Under the pieces are notes generated by a model, which had not been told where the DNA came from, made no database searches, and saw only the letters and a list, made by a program, of their open reading frames with translations. Source: an uncultured Spartobacteria bacterium (GTDB taxonomy: Bacteria; Verrucomicrobiota; Verrucomicrobiia; Chthoniobacterales; Terrimicrobiaceae). Taken from it: a stretch of 64,000 nucleotides of DNA. Positions 18,818-27,441 of the stretch are shown one piece after another. Numbering within the stretch: the stretch's first letter is position 1; each line of letters begins with the position of its first letter. Both the position numbers and the translations under genes were made by a program. Location of the stretch: positions 59,219 to 123,218 of the forward strand of contig CALCJD010000045.1 in assembly GCA_937960895.1 (NCBI GenBank). Direction: 5' to 3'.

Positions 18818-19942
18818 TCAGCGTTCCTCAATCGGAACGAATTTTTTGCCCACGGCCGGGCCCACGTACTCGCTGAGAGGACGATAGAGCCGGTTGTCGG
18901 CGAGCTGTTCGAGCACGTGCGCGGTCCAGCCGCTGGCGCGGGCGATGGCGAAGATGGGGGTGAACATGTCGGTCGGGATGCCGAGCGAGTAGTAGACCGT
19001 CGCCGAATAAAAATCGACGTTGGCGTTCAACCCCTTGCGTTCCTTCATGATGGCGGCGATGCGCTCGCTCATCCGGATCCACTTGGGTTCACCGAGCTCG
19101 TTGCTGAGCTTGATGGCCATGGCCCGGAGGTGCGGGGCGCGCGGATCGAGCACCTTGTAAACACGGTGGCCGATGCCCATGATTTTTTTCTTCTGGGCGA
19201 GCTGTTCCTCGATCCAGGCGTCGACCTTGTCCTCGTCGCCGATCTCCTGGAGCATGTGAATCACCCCTTCGTTGGCGCCGCCGTGCAACGGTCCCTTGAG
19301 GGTGCCGATGGCCGAAGTGATGGCCGAATAGATGTCGCTCAGGGTGGCAATGGTCACCCGGGCGCTGAAGGTGGAGGCATTCATGCCGTGGTCGGCATGC
19401 AACACGTAGGCCACGTCGAGCGTTTTCGCCGCGTCGGGGGACGGCTCGGCGTCGTTGAGCAGGTAGAGGAAGTGCGCCGCCTCATCGAGGTCCTTGCGGA
19501 TGGGCGGGAGCGTCTTGCCCTGACGGGCGCGATGGAAATAGGCCGCAATCACGCCGATTTTCGCCGTGATGCTCAGGGCGCGGCGGAAATTGGCCGACTC
19601 GCCGTCCTTTTCCTTGATGGTGTCGTAGAGCCCGAGCATGGAAACGGCCGTGCGAAGGACGTCCATGGGATTGGCATCCTTCGGGGCGGTTTTCAGGAAG
19701 TTGACGAGGCCTTCGGGGAGTTCGCGGAGGGAGCGGAGGGTTTCCTTCAGTTCCGCCAGTTCGCTGACATTGGGAAGGTGTCCATGATACAACAGATGCA
19801 CCACCTCCTCGTAGGTGGCTTTACCGGCCAACTCATTGATATCGTAGCCGGAATAGATGAGGATTCCTTCTTGTCCCAGCACATCGCTCAGCCTCGTCGA
19901 GTTGGCGATGATTCCTTCGAGTCCTTTGGCGGTTACAGACAT
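18818..19942 (-). CDS. gltA: citrate synthase
   Basis: 374 residues, the length of the short (dimeric, Gram-positive/archaeal-like) citrate synthases rather than the ~430-residue hexameric E. coli form. Family blocks are visible: GYDINELAGKATYEEVVHLLYHG near the N-terminus, LHADHGMNASTF with a catalytic His, GPLHGGANEGV, and GIGHRVYKVLDPRA with the second catalytic His. It condenses acetyl-CoA and oxaloacetate. 2-methylcitrate synthases share this size and cannot be excluded, but no methylcitrate-cycle genes are nearby. A perfect palindrome lies 14 bases before the start (19957-19971). Confidence 0.92.
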   Translation of the reverse strand: MSVTAKGLEGIIANSTRLSDVLGQEGILIYSGYDINELAGKATYEEVVHLLYHGHLPNVSELAELKETLRSLRELPEGLVNFLKTAPKDANPMDVLRTAVSMLGLYDTIKEKDGESANFRRALSITAKIGVIAAYFHRARQGKTLPPIRKDLDEAAHFLYLLNDAEPSPDAAKTLDVAYVLHADHGMNASTFSARVTIATLSDIYSAITSAIGTLKGPLHGGANEGVIHMLQEIGDEDKVDAWIEEQLAQKKKIMGIGHRVYKVLDPRAPHLRAMAIKLSNELGEPKWIRMSERIAAIMKERKGLNANVDFYSATVYYSLGIPTDMFTPIFAIARASGWTAHVLEQLADNRLYRPLSEYVGPAVGKKFVPIEER

Positions 19943-19956
19943 AAGCAGGTATGGTT

Positions 19957-19971
19957 GCCATACGGTATGGC
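19957..19971. promoter_or_regulatory. perfect 15-bp palindrome upstream of gltA
   Basis: GCCATACGGTATGGC is an exact inverted repeat (7-bp arms around a central G), ending 14 bases before the gltA ATG and inside the ~117-bp region shared with the divergent sulfatase-maturase gene. Position and symmetry suit a dimeric-regulator operator; no regulator is identified. Confidence 0.4.
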
Positions 19972-20059
19972 GGCGGATGGCGATTCCGCCAAATAAAAAC
20001 CGTTTTTCCCACGAAAAAACGCCGCAATTGCTCGATTTTTCCCTAACGTGTTCGGTTCA

Positions 20060-21313
20060 ATGAACTTCGCAGAACCCCCGTCCCCGGCCCCCCGCCCGCG
20101 GGCGTTCCATGTCATGACCAAGCCCATCGGGCCCCTTTGCAATCTCGATTGCAAATACTGCTTCTATCTGGAGAAGGAGAAGCTTTTCCCGGCCAACGAG
20201 AACTTCAAGATGACCGATGAGGTGCTGGAAAATTACATCCGGCAATACATCGAGGCCCAGGACGTCCCCGAAATTCATTTCGCCTGGCAGGGGGGCGAGC
20301 CCACCCTGCTGGGGGTGGATTTTTTCCGGAAGGTGGTGGCCCTGCAGAAAAAATACGCCGCGGGGAAGACCATTTTTAATGCCCTGCAAACCAACGGCAC
20401 CCTGCTGGACGACCGCTGGGGGGCCTTCCTGGCGGAGAACCGTTTTCTGGTGGGCCTGAGTTTGGACGGTCCGGCGAAACTTCACGACACCTACCGGGTC
20501 GACAAGAGGGGCGGCGCCTCCTACGCCCGGGTGATCGCCGGGCTGCGCATTCTCAAGAAGCACAACGTGGAATTCAACACCCTCACCGTGGTGAACCGCG
20601 TGAATGCGCGCAAACCGCTCGAGGTTTACCGCTTTTTGCGGGACATCGGGTCCGGCTTCCTTCAGTTCATCCCCCTCGTGGAACGCCTGGCCGACGCCGA
20701 GGCGATCAGGCTGGGACTGGATCTCGCCACGCCCCCGCGGGTGGACGAGGAGGGGGAAAAACGCCTGCCGGTCACCGACTGGAGCGTGGAACCCCGGCAA
20801 TACGGGGAATTTCTCTGCACGATCTTCGACGAATGGGTGCGCCACGACGTCGGCCGCGTTTTTGTGCAGATTTTCGACGTCACCCTCGGCAACACGGTCG
20901 GCCAGCGGGGAGGACTCTGCGTTTTCAGCGAAAAATGCGGCACCGCGCTGGCCCTGGAACACAATGGCGACGTGTTTTCCTGCGACCACTACGTGTATCC
21001 GCGGTTCAAACTCGGCAACGTGCTCCACCAGTCCCTCGGGGACATGGTCGGCTCCCCGGCCCAGCGCCGGTTCGGCAGCGACAAGGCCGACACCCTGCCG
21101 CAATACTGCCGGCGCTGCGAAGTGCGCCATCTCTGTCACGGCGAATGTCCGAAACACCGCTTCATCCGCACGCCCGACGGGGAACCCGGACTGAACTACC
21201 TCTGCGCCGCCTACAAGCGCTTTTTCACCCACACGCAACCGGCCATGCGGCGCATGGGGGCTTTGCTTGACGCGGGCCGCGCCCCGGCGGAAATCATGCG
21301 CGAAATCCGATGA
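20060..21313 (+). CDS. anaerobic sulfatase-maturating enzyme (radical SAM, SPASM)
   Basis: About 417 residues. The radical SAM cluster motif CNLDCKYCFY (Cys27, 31, 34) follows the MTKPIGPL strand characteristic of anSMEs. AWQGGEPTLLG is the GGE motif for SAM. The C-terminal SPASM region has the cysteines for two auxiliary Fe-S clusters (CGTALALEHNGDVFSCDHYVYP, then CRRCEVRHLCHGECPKHR and YLCAAYK). It converts an active-site Cys or Ser of type I sulfatases to formylglycine without oxygen. ATG 20060 is preferred; a GTG at 20048 is in frame. The stop overlaps the next gene (ATGA), coupling it to an oxygen-dependent FGE. Confidence 0.92.
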   Translation: MNFAEPPSPAPRPRAFHVMTKPIGPLCNLDCKYCFYLEKEKLFPANENFKMTDEVLENYIRQYIEAQDVPEIHFAWQGGEPTLLGVDFFRKVVALQKKYAAGKTIFNALQTNGTLLDDRWGAFLAENRFLVGLSLDGPAKLHDTYRVDKRGGASYARVIAGLRILKKHNVEFNTLTVVNRVNARKPLEVYRFLRDIGSGFLQFIPLVERLADAEAIRLGLDLATPPRVDEEGEKRLPVTDWSVEPRQYGEFLCTIFDEWVRHDVGRVFVQIFDVTLGNTVGQRGGLCVFSEKCGTALALEHNGDVFSCDHYVYPRFKLGNVLHQSLGDMVGSPAQRRFGSDKADTLPQYCRRCEVRHLCHGECPKHRFIRTPDGEPGLNYLCAAYKRFFTHTQPAMRRMGALLDAGRAPAEIMREIR

Positions 21314-22377
21314 CCCACACCCTTCCTGCCGGAAAGCGCACCCGGTGCCGCCCAGCCAAAAACCGCGTTTCCGCGGCGCTTCTTTTTGCCCTTTTCCTCC
21401 TGCCGCCGGGTCTCCGCGCGGACGAAGCCCCTCCCGGCATGGTCTGGATCCCCGGAGGCACCTTTGACATGGGCAGCGCGTCGGGGCCCGCGGACTGCCG
21501 TCCGGTTCACAAGGTCACCGTCGACGGCTTTTGGATGGACGCCACGGAGGTGACCAATGCGGAGTTCAAAAAATTCGTCGACGCCACGGGTTATGTCACC
21601 GTCGCCGAACGGGCCGTCACCCCCCGGGAATTTCCCGAGGGCGTCGCCCGCAACCTCATCGCCGCCGTCAAGGTTCCCATCGAACCGGGGGCGCTGGTTT
21701 TCAGCCCGCCGCCCAAGGTCTCTTCGATGGCCGACTTTTTCCAGTGGTGGCGCTGGCAGCCGGGGGCCAACTGGCGGCATCCGGAGGGACCGGGAAGTTC
21801 CATCGAGGACCGCATGGACCACCCCGTGGTGCAAATCGCCTGGGAGGACGCCGTCGCCTACGCCCAATGGGCCGGAAAACGCCTGCCAACCGAGGCGGAA
21901 TGGGAGTACGCCGCCCGGGGGGGGCTGGAACGCAAAACCTATGTCTGGGGGAACCAACGGGAACCCCACGGCAAACCGATGGCCAACATCTGGACCGGAA
22001 AATTCCCCACCGAGAACACCAAAAAGGACGGTTTCGTCGGCACCGCACCGGTGAAGTCGTTTCCCCCCAACGGCTACGGACTCTACGACATGGCCGGCAA
22101 CGTCTGGGAATGGACCGCCGATTGGTACCGACCCGACACCTACAAGAACAGTCCGAAAAAAAATCCCCAGGGTCCGCCCTCCAGTTTTGATCCCGGCGAA
22201 TCCGGATTGACCAAGAAGGTCATCCGGGGCGGGTCGTTTCTGTGCTCGGACAGCTACTGCCTCGGTTACCAGCCCGGCATCCGCAGCCGCACGAGCCCCG
22301 ACACCGCGCTGCAGCACCTGGGATTCCGCTGCGTGAAATCCCCGGATTCCTCCGGACCTCAGGCGTCCGACGACTGA
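21310..22377 (+). CDS. formylglycine-generating enzyme (SUMF1/FGE), secreted
   Basis: 355 residues. An N-terminal basic region and hydrophobic core (~19-36, ending LRADEA) looks like a Sec signal peptide. The FGE-sulfatase fold follows: MVWIPGGTFDMGS, ATEVTNAEFKKFV, RLPTEAEWEYAARGG, AGNVWEWTADWY and RGGSFLCSDSYCLGYQPGIRS. Both catalytic cysteines of true FGE are present, Cys312 and Cys317, with the same spacing as in the human enzyme, and a later LGFRC. Most bacterial SUMF1-like proteins lack them. The enzyme uses O2 and copper to oxidise sulfatase cysteine to formylglycine. It is coupled by ATGA to an anaerobic maturase with the same product. No sulfatase gene is in the window. Confidence 0.88.
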   Translation: MTHTLPAGKRTRCRPAKNRVSAALLFALFLLPPGLRADEAPPGMVWIPGGTFDMGSASGPADCRPVHKVTVDGFWMDATEVTNAEFKKFVDATGYVTVAERAVTPREFPEGVARNLIAAVKVPIEPGALVFSPPPKVSSMADFFQWWRWQPGANWRHPEGPGSSIEDRMDHPVVQIAWEDAVAYAQWAGKRLPTEAEWEYAARGGLERKTYVWGNQREPHGKPMANIWTGKFPTENTKKDGFVGTAPVKSFPPNGYGLYDMAGNVWEWTADWYRPDTYKNSPKKNPQGPPSSFDPGESGLTKKVIRGGSFLCSDSYCLGYQPGIRSRTSPDTALQHLGFRCVKSPDSSGPQASDD

Positions 22378-23330
22378 ACCAGCACCTTGAAGGCCTCCCC
22401 GGCCTCCGCCAGCGCCCGCCCCGACCGGACATCCTGCGCCGCGAGGAAGTCCGCCAGCGTGGAAAATTGCGCCCTTGCCGGCCCCCAGGCGGCGAGATCG
22501 GTGAAATTCACATCCACCGTGAGGTCGCGCAGACCAAAACCCGCGTAGGCTTCCCGGCCTTCCAACCGCTGGTGATGCGCGTAGGCCCGCAGGGTGCCGG
22601 AGGGCCTCCGGTGATAGAGGGCCGGGCACCGGTCGCCGTAGTCGATGGTGAGCAGGGCGCCCTTTTTCCAATGGGGCAGCCATTCCTGCAGCCAGGAGCG
22701 GACCTGTTCCTGCACCTCGACCCGCTGTCCCTCGGGCCAGGGGTGCGCAAAAACACTCGAATCGGGCGGCACGGCTTCCCGCCACACCTCGTGAATGCGG
22801 CCGTCCTCGATGCGCAGCGCCAGTTCCCGCCAGCGGCCGGCCTGGTTTTGAAAAATCCGGCAGGGAAAGGCGTCCACGAGTTCATTGGAAAAAATCACCG
22901 CCTCGCCCCCGCAAGCCGCAAGCGCCTCGGCGACCGAGCGGTGCCAGGCGGCCCTGCCCCCGAGCCGCTTCTGCTGGATTTCCCGGAGCGGACCGGAGAC
23001 ATCCACGATGTGATAGCGCGGACGGTTCCACCACCCGATGGCTTTCAGAACGGCCTCCGCCAGCTCACCGGTGCCGGCGCCGATCTCGATGAGATTCCAG
23101 CGGCCGGACGGTTTGTTTTTCAAGGCCCATCGGGCAATGCCGTCCGCCAGACTGCGATGCAGGACCGGCCACGTTGTGAAATCGCCGCGGCGTCCGATTC
23201 CGCGAATCGTGGCGGAATAATATCCAAACACCGGATGATACAACGCCTCCGCCATCCAGCGCTCAAAGGGAATCGATCCGCCGAGTTCCTCCTGGAGTTC
23301 CAGGAGGAAGCGAAGCTTCTGCGCGCTCAC
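22359..23330 (-). CDS. MidA/NDUFAF7-type SAM-dependent methyltransferase
   Basis: 323 residues. The N-terminal region FERWMAEALYHPVFGYYSA, followed by GDFTTWPVLHRSLADGIARW, is the signature of this family. The SAM-binding motif is LIEIGAGTGELAEAVLK, and ALLTIDYGDR comes later. The mitochondrial relative NDUFAF7 dimethylates an arginine of complex I; bacterial substrates are unknown. Start is GTG 23330. The 3' end overlaps that of the convergent FGE gene by ~19 bases. It is the last gene of a minus-strand series kdsD-efp-M50-midA. Confidence 0.82.
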   Translation of the reverse strand: MSAQKLRFLLELQEELGGSIPFERWMAEALYHPVFGYYSATIRGIGRRGDFTTWPVLHRSLADGIARWALKNKPSGRWNLIEIGAGTGELAEAVLKAIGWWNRPRYHIVDVSGPLREIQQKRLGGRAAWHRSVAEALAACGGEAVIFSNELVDAFPCRIFQNQAGRWRELALRIEDGRIHEVWREAVPPDSSVFAHPWPEGQRVEVQEQVRSWLQEWLPHWKKGALLTIDYGDRCPALYHRRPSGTLRAYAHHQRLEGREAYAGFGLRDLTVDVNFTDLAAWGPARAQFSTLADFLAAQDVRSGRALAEAGEAFKVLVQSSDA

Positions 23331-23416
23331 CGGACGCGGAGGCCTCCCCGCCCTCCGGCCTTCACCCGGGGGACCCGATCACAACCGGGACCGGCGACAG
23401 AAACATCCCGCATGGC

Positions 23417-24211
23417 CTAAAAATGCCGCGGCAGCTGATTGCGCACCAGATCGTTGAAGGTCAGCGTGAGCCACGCGGTGAAGTCGATGGCATTTTGCAG
23501 CAGTTCCCGTCCAAACCCGCGCCACGTGACCTGCGGCGAGGCGAGGATCAGCATCACCGCCAGCAGCGTGAGGTTCAGCAGGTAGATGACCATGATCGAA
23601 AAAAACGTGCCGCCGTAGTGCAGGTCGGGCTGGCCCTTGGTGATCATCCAGACGGTGAAGGTCAGGTGAAACGCCCACGTCACCCCGATGACCGCGTAAA
23701 GCAGATACCGGTAGGGTCCGACGTCGAAAAACAGTCCGCACAGCCCGTAGATGAGAATGGCCAGCACGCTGTAGATCGGGAAAAAATACGGCGCGAGCGC
23801 GATCCAGGTGTTGGTCCGGTCGGCGAGGATGTGACCGCCCTGACGCGAGACCTCAAAGTGGTGCACCCGCCCTCCCATGAGAAGGACCCAGATGGCGTGG
23901 GTCAGTTCGTGGCCGAAAACATAGAGCCATAACGGCCGCGGCAGTCCAAAAAACGCGACCAGCCAGAGAATGACCCCCAGCGAGAAGAACCAGAACTCCG
24001 CGGAGCTCCAGAAGGCGTCCTGCAGGGTGGTGCGGGCAAAGGCGGTGAAAAACGTCTGGGTGAGCACCCAGGCGGGCGGCAGCAGGAACAGGCCGACCAC
24101 AAACTTGACCCACCGCTTCGGCACGTGCGTGGGCAGGGCCCCCGCGGCTGCGGCGACTTCGAGGCGCCGGGGACGCGAACGTTTCTTGCGGACGGCGCGC
24201 TTGGCAGGCAT
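23417..24211 (-). CDS. multi-span membrane protein with HExxH motif (M50-like zincin)
   Basis: 264 residues. A basic N-terminus (PAKRAVRKKRSRPRR) is followed by about six hydrophobic segments. The third is followed by GHELTHAIWVLLMGG, where His101-Glu102-x-x-His105 forms a zinc-metalloprotease motif at a membrane boundary, as in site-2-protease relatives. GGHILADRTNTWIALAPYFFPIYS follows and may supply further ligands. Likely an intramembrane or membrane-associated protease; substrate unknown. It lies between efp and the midA-like gene on the same strand. No PDZ domain is present. An alternative is a non-proteolytic M50 homologue, but the motif is intact. Confidence 0.65.
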   Translation of the reverse strand: MPAKRAVRKKRSRPRRLEVAAAAGALPTHVPKRWVKFVVGLFLLPPAWVLTQTFFTAFARTTLQDAFWSSAEFWFFSLGVILWLVAFFGLPRPLWLYVFGHELTHAIWVLLMGGRVHHFEVSRQGGHILADRTNTWIALAPYFFPIYSVLAILIYGLCGLFFDVGPYRYLLYAVIGVTWAFHLTFTVWMITKGQPDLHYGGTFFSIMVIYLLNLTLLAVMLILASPQVTWRGFGRELLQNAIDFTAWLTLTFNDLVRNQLPRHF

Positions 24212-24260
24212 GCCGGGGAGTTATAACCGATTTGCGGCGGATGGGGAGAACGGAGTTGAG

Positions 24261-24280
24261 GGGGGCGGAAAATCGCCCCC
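24261..24280. terminator. GC hairpin downstream of efp
   Basis: GGGGGCG (24261-24267), loop GAAAAT, CGCCCCC (24274-24280), lying in the ~107-bp gap between the efp stop and the next minus-strand gene. There is no U-tract on either side, so termination would be partial. Confidence 0.4.
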
Positions 24281-24318
24281 TGCGCACTCTCCTTCCGTCC
24301 TTCGCCGCCGGGCGTCGG

Positions 24319-24876
24319 TCAGGCCCGGCCCAGATACGCGCCGGTGCGCGTGTCGATCTTGACCAGTTCGCCCTCCTTGATGAAGAGCGGCACCTGCACG
24401 ACCTTGCCGGTTTCGAGCGTGGCGGGCTTTTGGACGTTGCTGGCGCTGTCGCCGCGCACCCCTTCGGGGGACTCGGCCACGCGAAGCGTCACGGACGAGG
24501 GCAGCTCCACCTGGACGGGACGTCCTTCGATGCTCAGCACGTCCACCTTGAGGTTTTCGACCAGATAATCCTTGGCGTCCGCCACCAGGTCCGCGTGCAG
24601 CGTGATGGTCTCGTACGTCTCCGGATCGATGAAGTGGTACCCTTGGGGGTCGGAATAGCTGAACTCCAGCTGCTGGCGGTTCACGTCAACCAGGTCCACC
24701 TTCTCCGTCGAGGAAAACCGCACGTCGGCGGACTTGCCGGTGTTGATGTAACGGATGATCGCCTGCACGAAGGCGCGCAAATTGCCCGGCGTGCGGTGCT
24801 GAACTTCAAGAACGATGGCAGGGTTGCCGTTGTAACGGATGGCCATGCCTTTGCGGAGATCGTTTGCGAGTGCCAT
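24319..24876 (-). CDS. efp: elongation factor P
   Basis: 185 residues in three beta domains: KOW-like N-terminal domain (1-63), a middle OB domain (~67-125) and a C-terminal OB domain ending VKIDTRTGAYLGRA, a classic EF-P finish. It relieves ribosome stalling at consecutive prolines. The loop that reaches the peptidyl-transferase centre reads HRTPGNLRAF: Asn32 occupies the place of the modified lysine (E. coli Lys34) or rhamnosylated arginine, so the usual modifications at this site are not possible. Lies 51 bases downstream of kdsD and probably shares its transcript. No EpmA/EpmB or EarP gene is in the window. Confidence 0.95.
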   Translation of the reverse strand: MALANDLRKGMAIRYNGNPAIVLEVQHRTPGNLRAFVQAIIRYINTGKSADVRFSSTEKVDLVDVNRQQLEFSYSDPQGYHFIDPETYETITLHADLVADAKDYLVENLKVDVLSIEGRPVQVELPSSVTLRVAESPEGVRGDSASNVQKPATLETGKVVQVPLFIKEGELVKIDTRTGAYLGRA

Positions 24877-24927
24877 TGGAACAAAATTTGGTGGAGACGG
24901 TTGATACGGCAGAATGGGGCCGGTCGG

Positions 24928-25899
24928 CTAGAGGATTTTGAGACGGGAAAGGTCCTGCGAATCCACCACGCCCACGGGACGTCCCCCGTCGTCGACCACC
25001 ACAAGGTCGTCGATGCGATGCTTCTGCAGCACGTGCAGAACCTCGGCGGCCAGCCGGTCGCCGGAGATCGTAATGGGATGACGGGTCATGAATTCCCCCA
25101 CCGGGCGCCCGCCGATGTCGGGAACCTGCGGGAAAAACCGGGCGAAATCCCCGTGCGTAAAGACGCCTTCCAGCACGCCGGCCGCATCCACCACCACGGC
25201 CGCGCCGGCGCGGCAGGCGGTCATGCGTTTGATCACCTCCAGCACGGGGGTGTCCGGCGTCACCCGGGCCATCTGCTCCCCGCCGCGCATGATTTGATGC
25301 ACCTTGAAGAGAAGGGTCCGACCCAGGCGGCCTCCGGGATGAAACCGGGCAAAATCCTCCTTGTTGAAGCCGCGCACTTCGAGCAGCACCATGGCCAGGG
25401 CGTCCCCCAGCACGAGCATGGCGGTGGTGCTGGAGGTGGGGGCCAGATTCAGCGGACAGGCCTCTTGGGACACCCGGGTGTCGAGCACACAATCCGCGGC
25501 TTTCGCCAGGGTGGACCGCGCGTTGCCGGTCATGGCGATGAGTTTGACGTCAAACCGCGCCAGCGCCGGCAGAATGTTGAGCAGCTCGTCGGTTTCGCCG
25601 CTGTAGCTGAGGGCCAGCACGACGTCGCCGTCATTGACCACCCCCAGGTCGCCATGGAGGGCGTTGAGGGAATTGAGCACCACGGCCGGCGAGCCGGTGC
25701 TCGTGAGGGTGGCGGCGATTTTTTCCCCGATGTGACCGCTCTTGCCCACGCCCACGACCACCACCTTGCCCCGGTTTTCCACCGAGGTTTGGATCAATTG
25801 CACGGCACGCTCAAAATTGGCGTCCAGGCGCTCGGCCACGGCGCGGGCTTCGGCCAGTTCAATCTCAACCACCTTGCGGGCGCGGGAGAGGTAATCCAT
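24928..25899 (-). CDS. kdsD: arabinose-5-phosphate isomerase (KdsD/KpsF/GutQ family)
   Basis: About 323 residues: an N-terminal SIS sugar-isomerase domain (VVVVGVGKSGHIGEKIAATLTSTG; LALSYSGETDELLNIL) followed by two CBS domains (~200-320). This is the full KdsD architecture. It interconverts ribulose-5-phosphate and arabinose-5-phosphate, the first step of Kdo synthesis for LPS. ATG 25899 is chosen because the protein then begins MDYLSRARKVVEIE, matching the family; a TTG 12 codons upstream is open too. Its presence supports an LPS-bearing outer membrane. Confidence 0.92.
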   Translation of the reverse strand: MDYLSRARKVVEIELAEARAVAERLDANFERAVQLIQTSVENRGKVVVVGVGKSGHIGEKIAATLTSTGSPAVVLNSLNALHGDLGVVNDGDVVLALSYSGETDELLNILPALARFDVKLIAMTGNARSTLAKAADCVLDTRVSQEACPLNLAPTSSTTAMLVLGDALAMVLLEVRGFNKEDFARFHPGGRLGRTLLFKVHQIMRGGEQMARVTPDTPVLEVIKRMTACRAGAAVVVDAAGVLEGVFTHGDFARFFPQVPDIGGRPVGEFMTRHPITISGDRLAAEVLHVLQKHRIDDLVVVDDGGRPVGVVDSQDLSRLKIL

Positions 25900-26104
25900 T
25901 GCGGGGAGTCTGGAGGCTGACGCACGCGGGTTCAACCCGGAAACGGTGTTTTCCGAAGGGCGCCCGGCGACGGTTCCCCTCTTCCCCGATCAGAAACCGG
26001 AAATCATCCGCAGTGAGCCGCGCCGCGCCCGAAGGGGCGGCCGCCTCGCCCTGCTCGACAATGGCGGCAAAAAGGGCGCTTTTCCGGTCCTTCAAGATGT
26101 CCAT
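25865..26104 (-). CDS. possible small protein, unrecognised
   Basis: A 79-codon frame starting ATG 26104, with a plausible helical N-terminal half (MDILKDRKSALFAAIVEQGE, then LTADDFRFLIGEE) and a Pro/Arg-rich tail. It would overlap the kdsD start by ~35 bases. No clear ribosome binding site and no family recognised. It is the only candidate in the ~290-base gap between deoA and kdsD, and may be chance. Confidence 0.2.
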   Translation of the reverse strand: MDILKDRKSALFAAIVEQGEAAAPSGAARLTADDFRFLIGEEGNRRRAPFGKHRFRVEPACVSLQTPRNGLPLPRPQGG

Positions 26105-26190
26105 CCGGACAGGTGAAACGCACCGACGGGGCCTCGTCGTCCACCCCATGACCGCCTCCAGCATCGGAGGGCGTGAGACGGCGGACATTC

Positions 26191-27435
26191 CTATTCGACG
26201 ACAAAGGCGGAGGCGATCGTCCCCCGAAGTCCGGCCAGCGATTCGGCCGACCGGGCGTGGATGAAAACAAGCGGCTCCCCGGCGACCACCCGGTCGCCGG
26301 TCTTGCGCAGACCGCTGAATCCCACGGCGGGATCAATGGCGTCCGTCGCCTTTCGCCGTCCGGCCCCCAATTGCACCCCGGCCGCGCCGAGGATGCCCGC
26401 ATCCACCCGTTTCACCGTCCCGTCCCGCGGGGCGGGCAGAGGTTCCACGAGCGGCGCCCGGTGCACATCGGAAAGTTTTTCCAGCGCCGCCGCATCGCCC
26501 CCCTGCGCCTCGACCAGCGCGACAAACCGGCGCCAGGCGGTTCCGTCCTTGAGCCAGCCCGCCAGCCGTTCCCGCGGCGAATCTGCCACGCGCTCGCAAA
26601 GGTCCAGGGTGAGATTGACGAAGTCCGGCGGCCCGCCGCCCTGGAGCGTCTCCACGGCCTCCACGACTTCCAGCGCATTGCCCACCGTGCACCCCAGCGG
26701 CTCGTCCATCGGCGAAAGGAGAAAGGAGGTTTCGACCCCGTTGTCGCGTCCGGCCGCCTGAAGTCCCCCGGCCAGGCGCTCGGCGTCCCCGCGTGTCTTC
26801 ATGAAGGCGCCGGAACCAAACTTCACATCAAGCACCAGCCGGTCGAGCGATTCGGCCAGCTTTTTGGACATGATGCTCGCAATGATCAGGGCCTGCGACG
26901 GCACCGTGCCGGTGACATCGCGCAGGGCATAGAGTTTTTTGTCCGCGGGACAGAAGTCCTCCGTCTGTCCGGCCATGAAGACCCCGATTTTTTCGATCTG
27001 GCGGAGGCAATGCGCCTCGTCGAGGCGGACATTGAAACCCGGGATGCTTTCCAGCTTGTCGAGCGTGCCCCCCGTGATGCCCAGTCCCCGTCCCGAAACC
27101 ATCGGAACCCACAGTCCGTCACAGGCCAGCAGCGGAGCGAGCACCAACGACACCTTGTCGCCAATCCCCCCCGTGGAATGCTTGTCCACCTTCGGCGGGG
27201 AACCCGCCGGCCAGCGGAAGGAACGCCCGCTGTCCCGCATCGCCGCGGTGAGCGCCGCGGTCTCCCCGTCGGACATGCCCCGAAAGAAAATCGCCATGGC
27301 GAGGGCGCTCATCTGGTAGTCGGGAATGGTCCCGGCGGTGAAATCCCGGATGATGGCGTGAATCTCCTCCGGGCTCAAAGCCCCTCCGTCTCGTTTGCGT
27401 TCGATGAGTTGAGGGACGTGCATCGCGGCAATCAT
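26191..27435 (-). CDS. deoA: thymidine phosphorylase
   Basis: 414 residues. Signature segments of the nucleoside phosphorylase II family are present: SALAMAIFFRGMSDGETAALTAAM, the phosphate-binding KVDKHSTGGIGDKVSLVLAP, and VPMVSGRGLGITGGTLDKLESIPG. It splits thymidine or deoxyuridine with phosphate to base and deoxyribose-1-phosphate. ATG 27435 is used; an ATG four codons later (27423) would also fit. It lies downstream of surE on the same strand, a nucleoside/nucleotide salvage pair. Pyrimidine-nucleoside phosphorylase is the alternative within the same family. Confidence 0.92.
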   Translation of the reverse strand: MIAAMHVPQLIERKRDGGALSPEEIHAIIRDFTAGTIPDYQMSALAMAIFFRGMSDGETAALTAAMRDSGRSFRWPAGSPPKVDKHSTGGIGDKVSLVLAPLLACDGLWVPMVSGRGLGITGGTLDKLESIPGFNVRLDEAHCLRQIEKIGVFMAGQTEDFCPADKKLYALRDVTGTVPSQALIIASIMSKKLAESLDRLVLDVKFGSGAFMKTRGDAERLAGGLQAAGRDNGVETSFLLSPMDEPLGCTVGNALEVVEAVETLQGGGPPDFVNLTLDLCERVADSPRERLAGWLKDGTAWRRFVALVEAQGGDAAALEKLSDVHRAPLVEPLPAPRDGTVKRVDAGILGAAGVQLGAGRRKATDAIDPAVGFSGLRKTGDRVVAGEPLVFIHARSAESLAGLRGTIASAFVVE

Positions 27436-27441
27436 GTCCGG

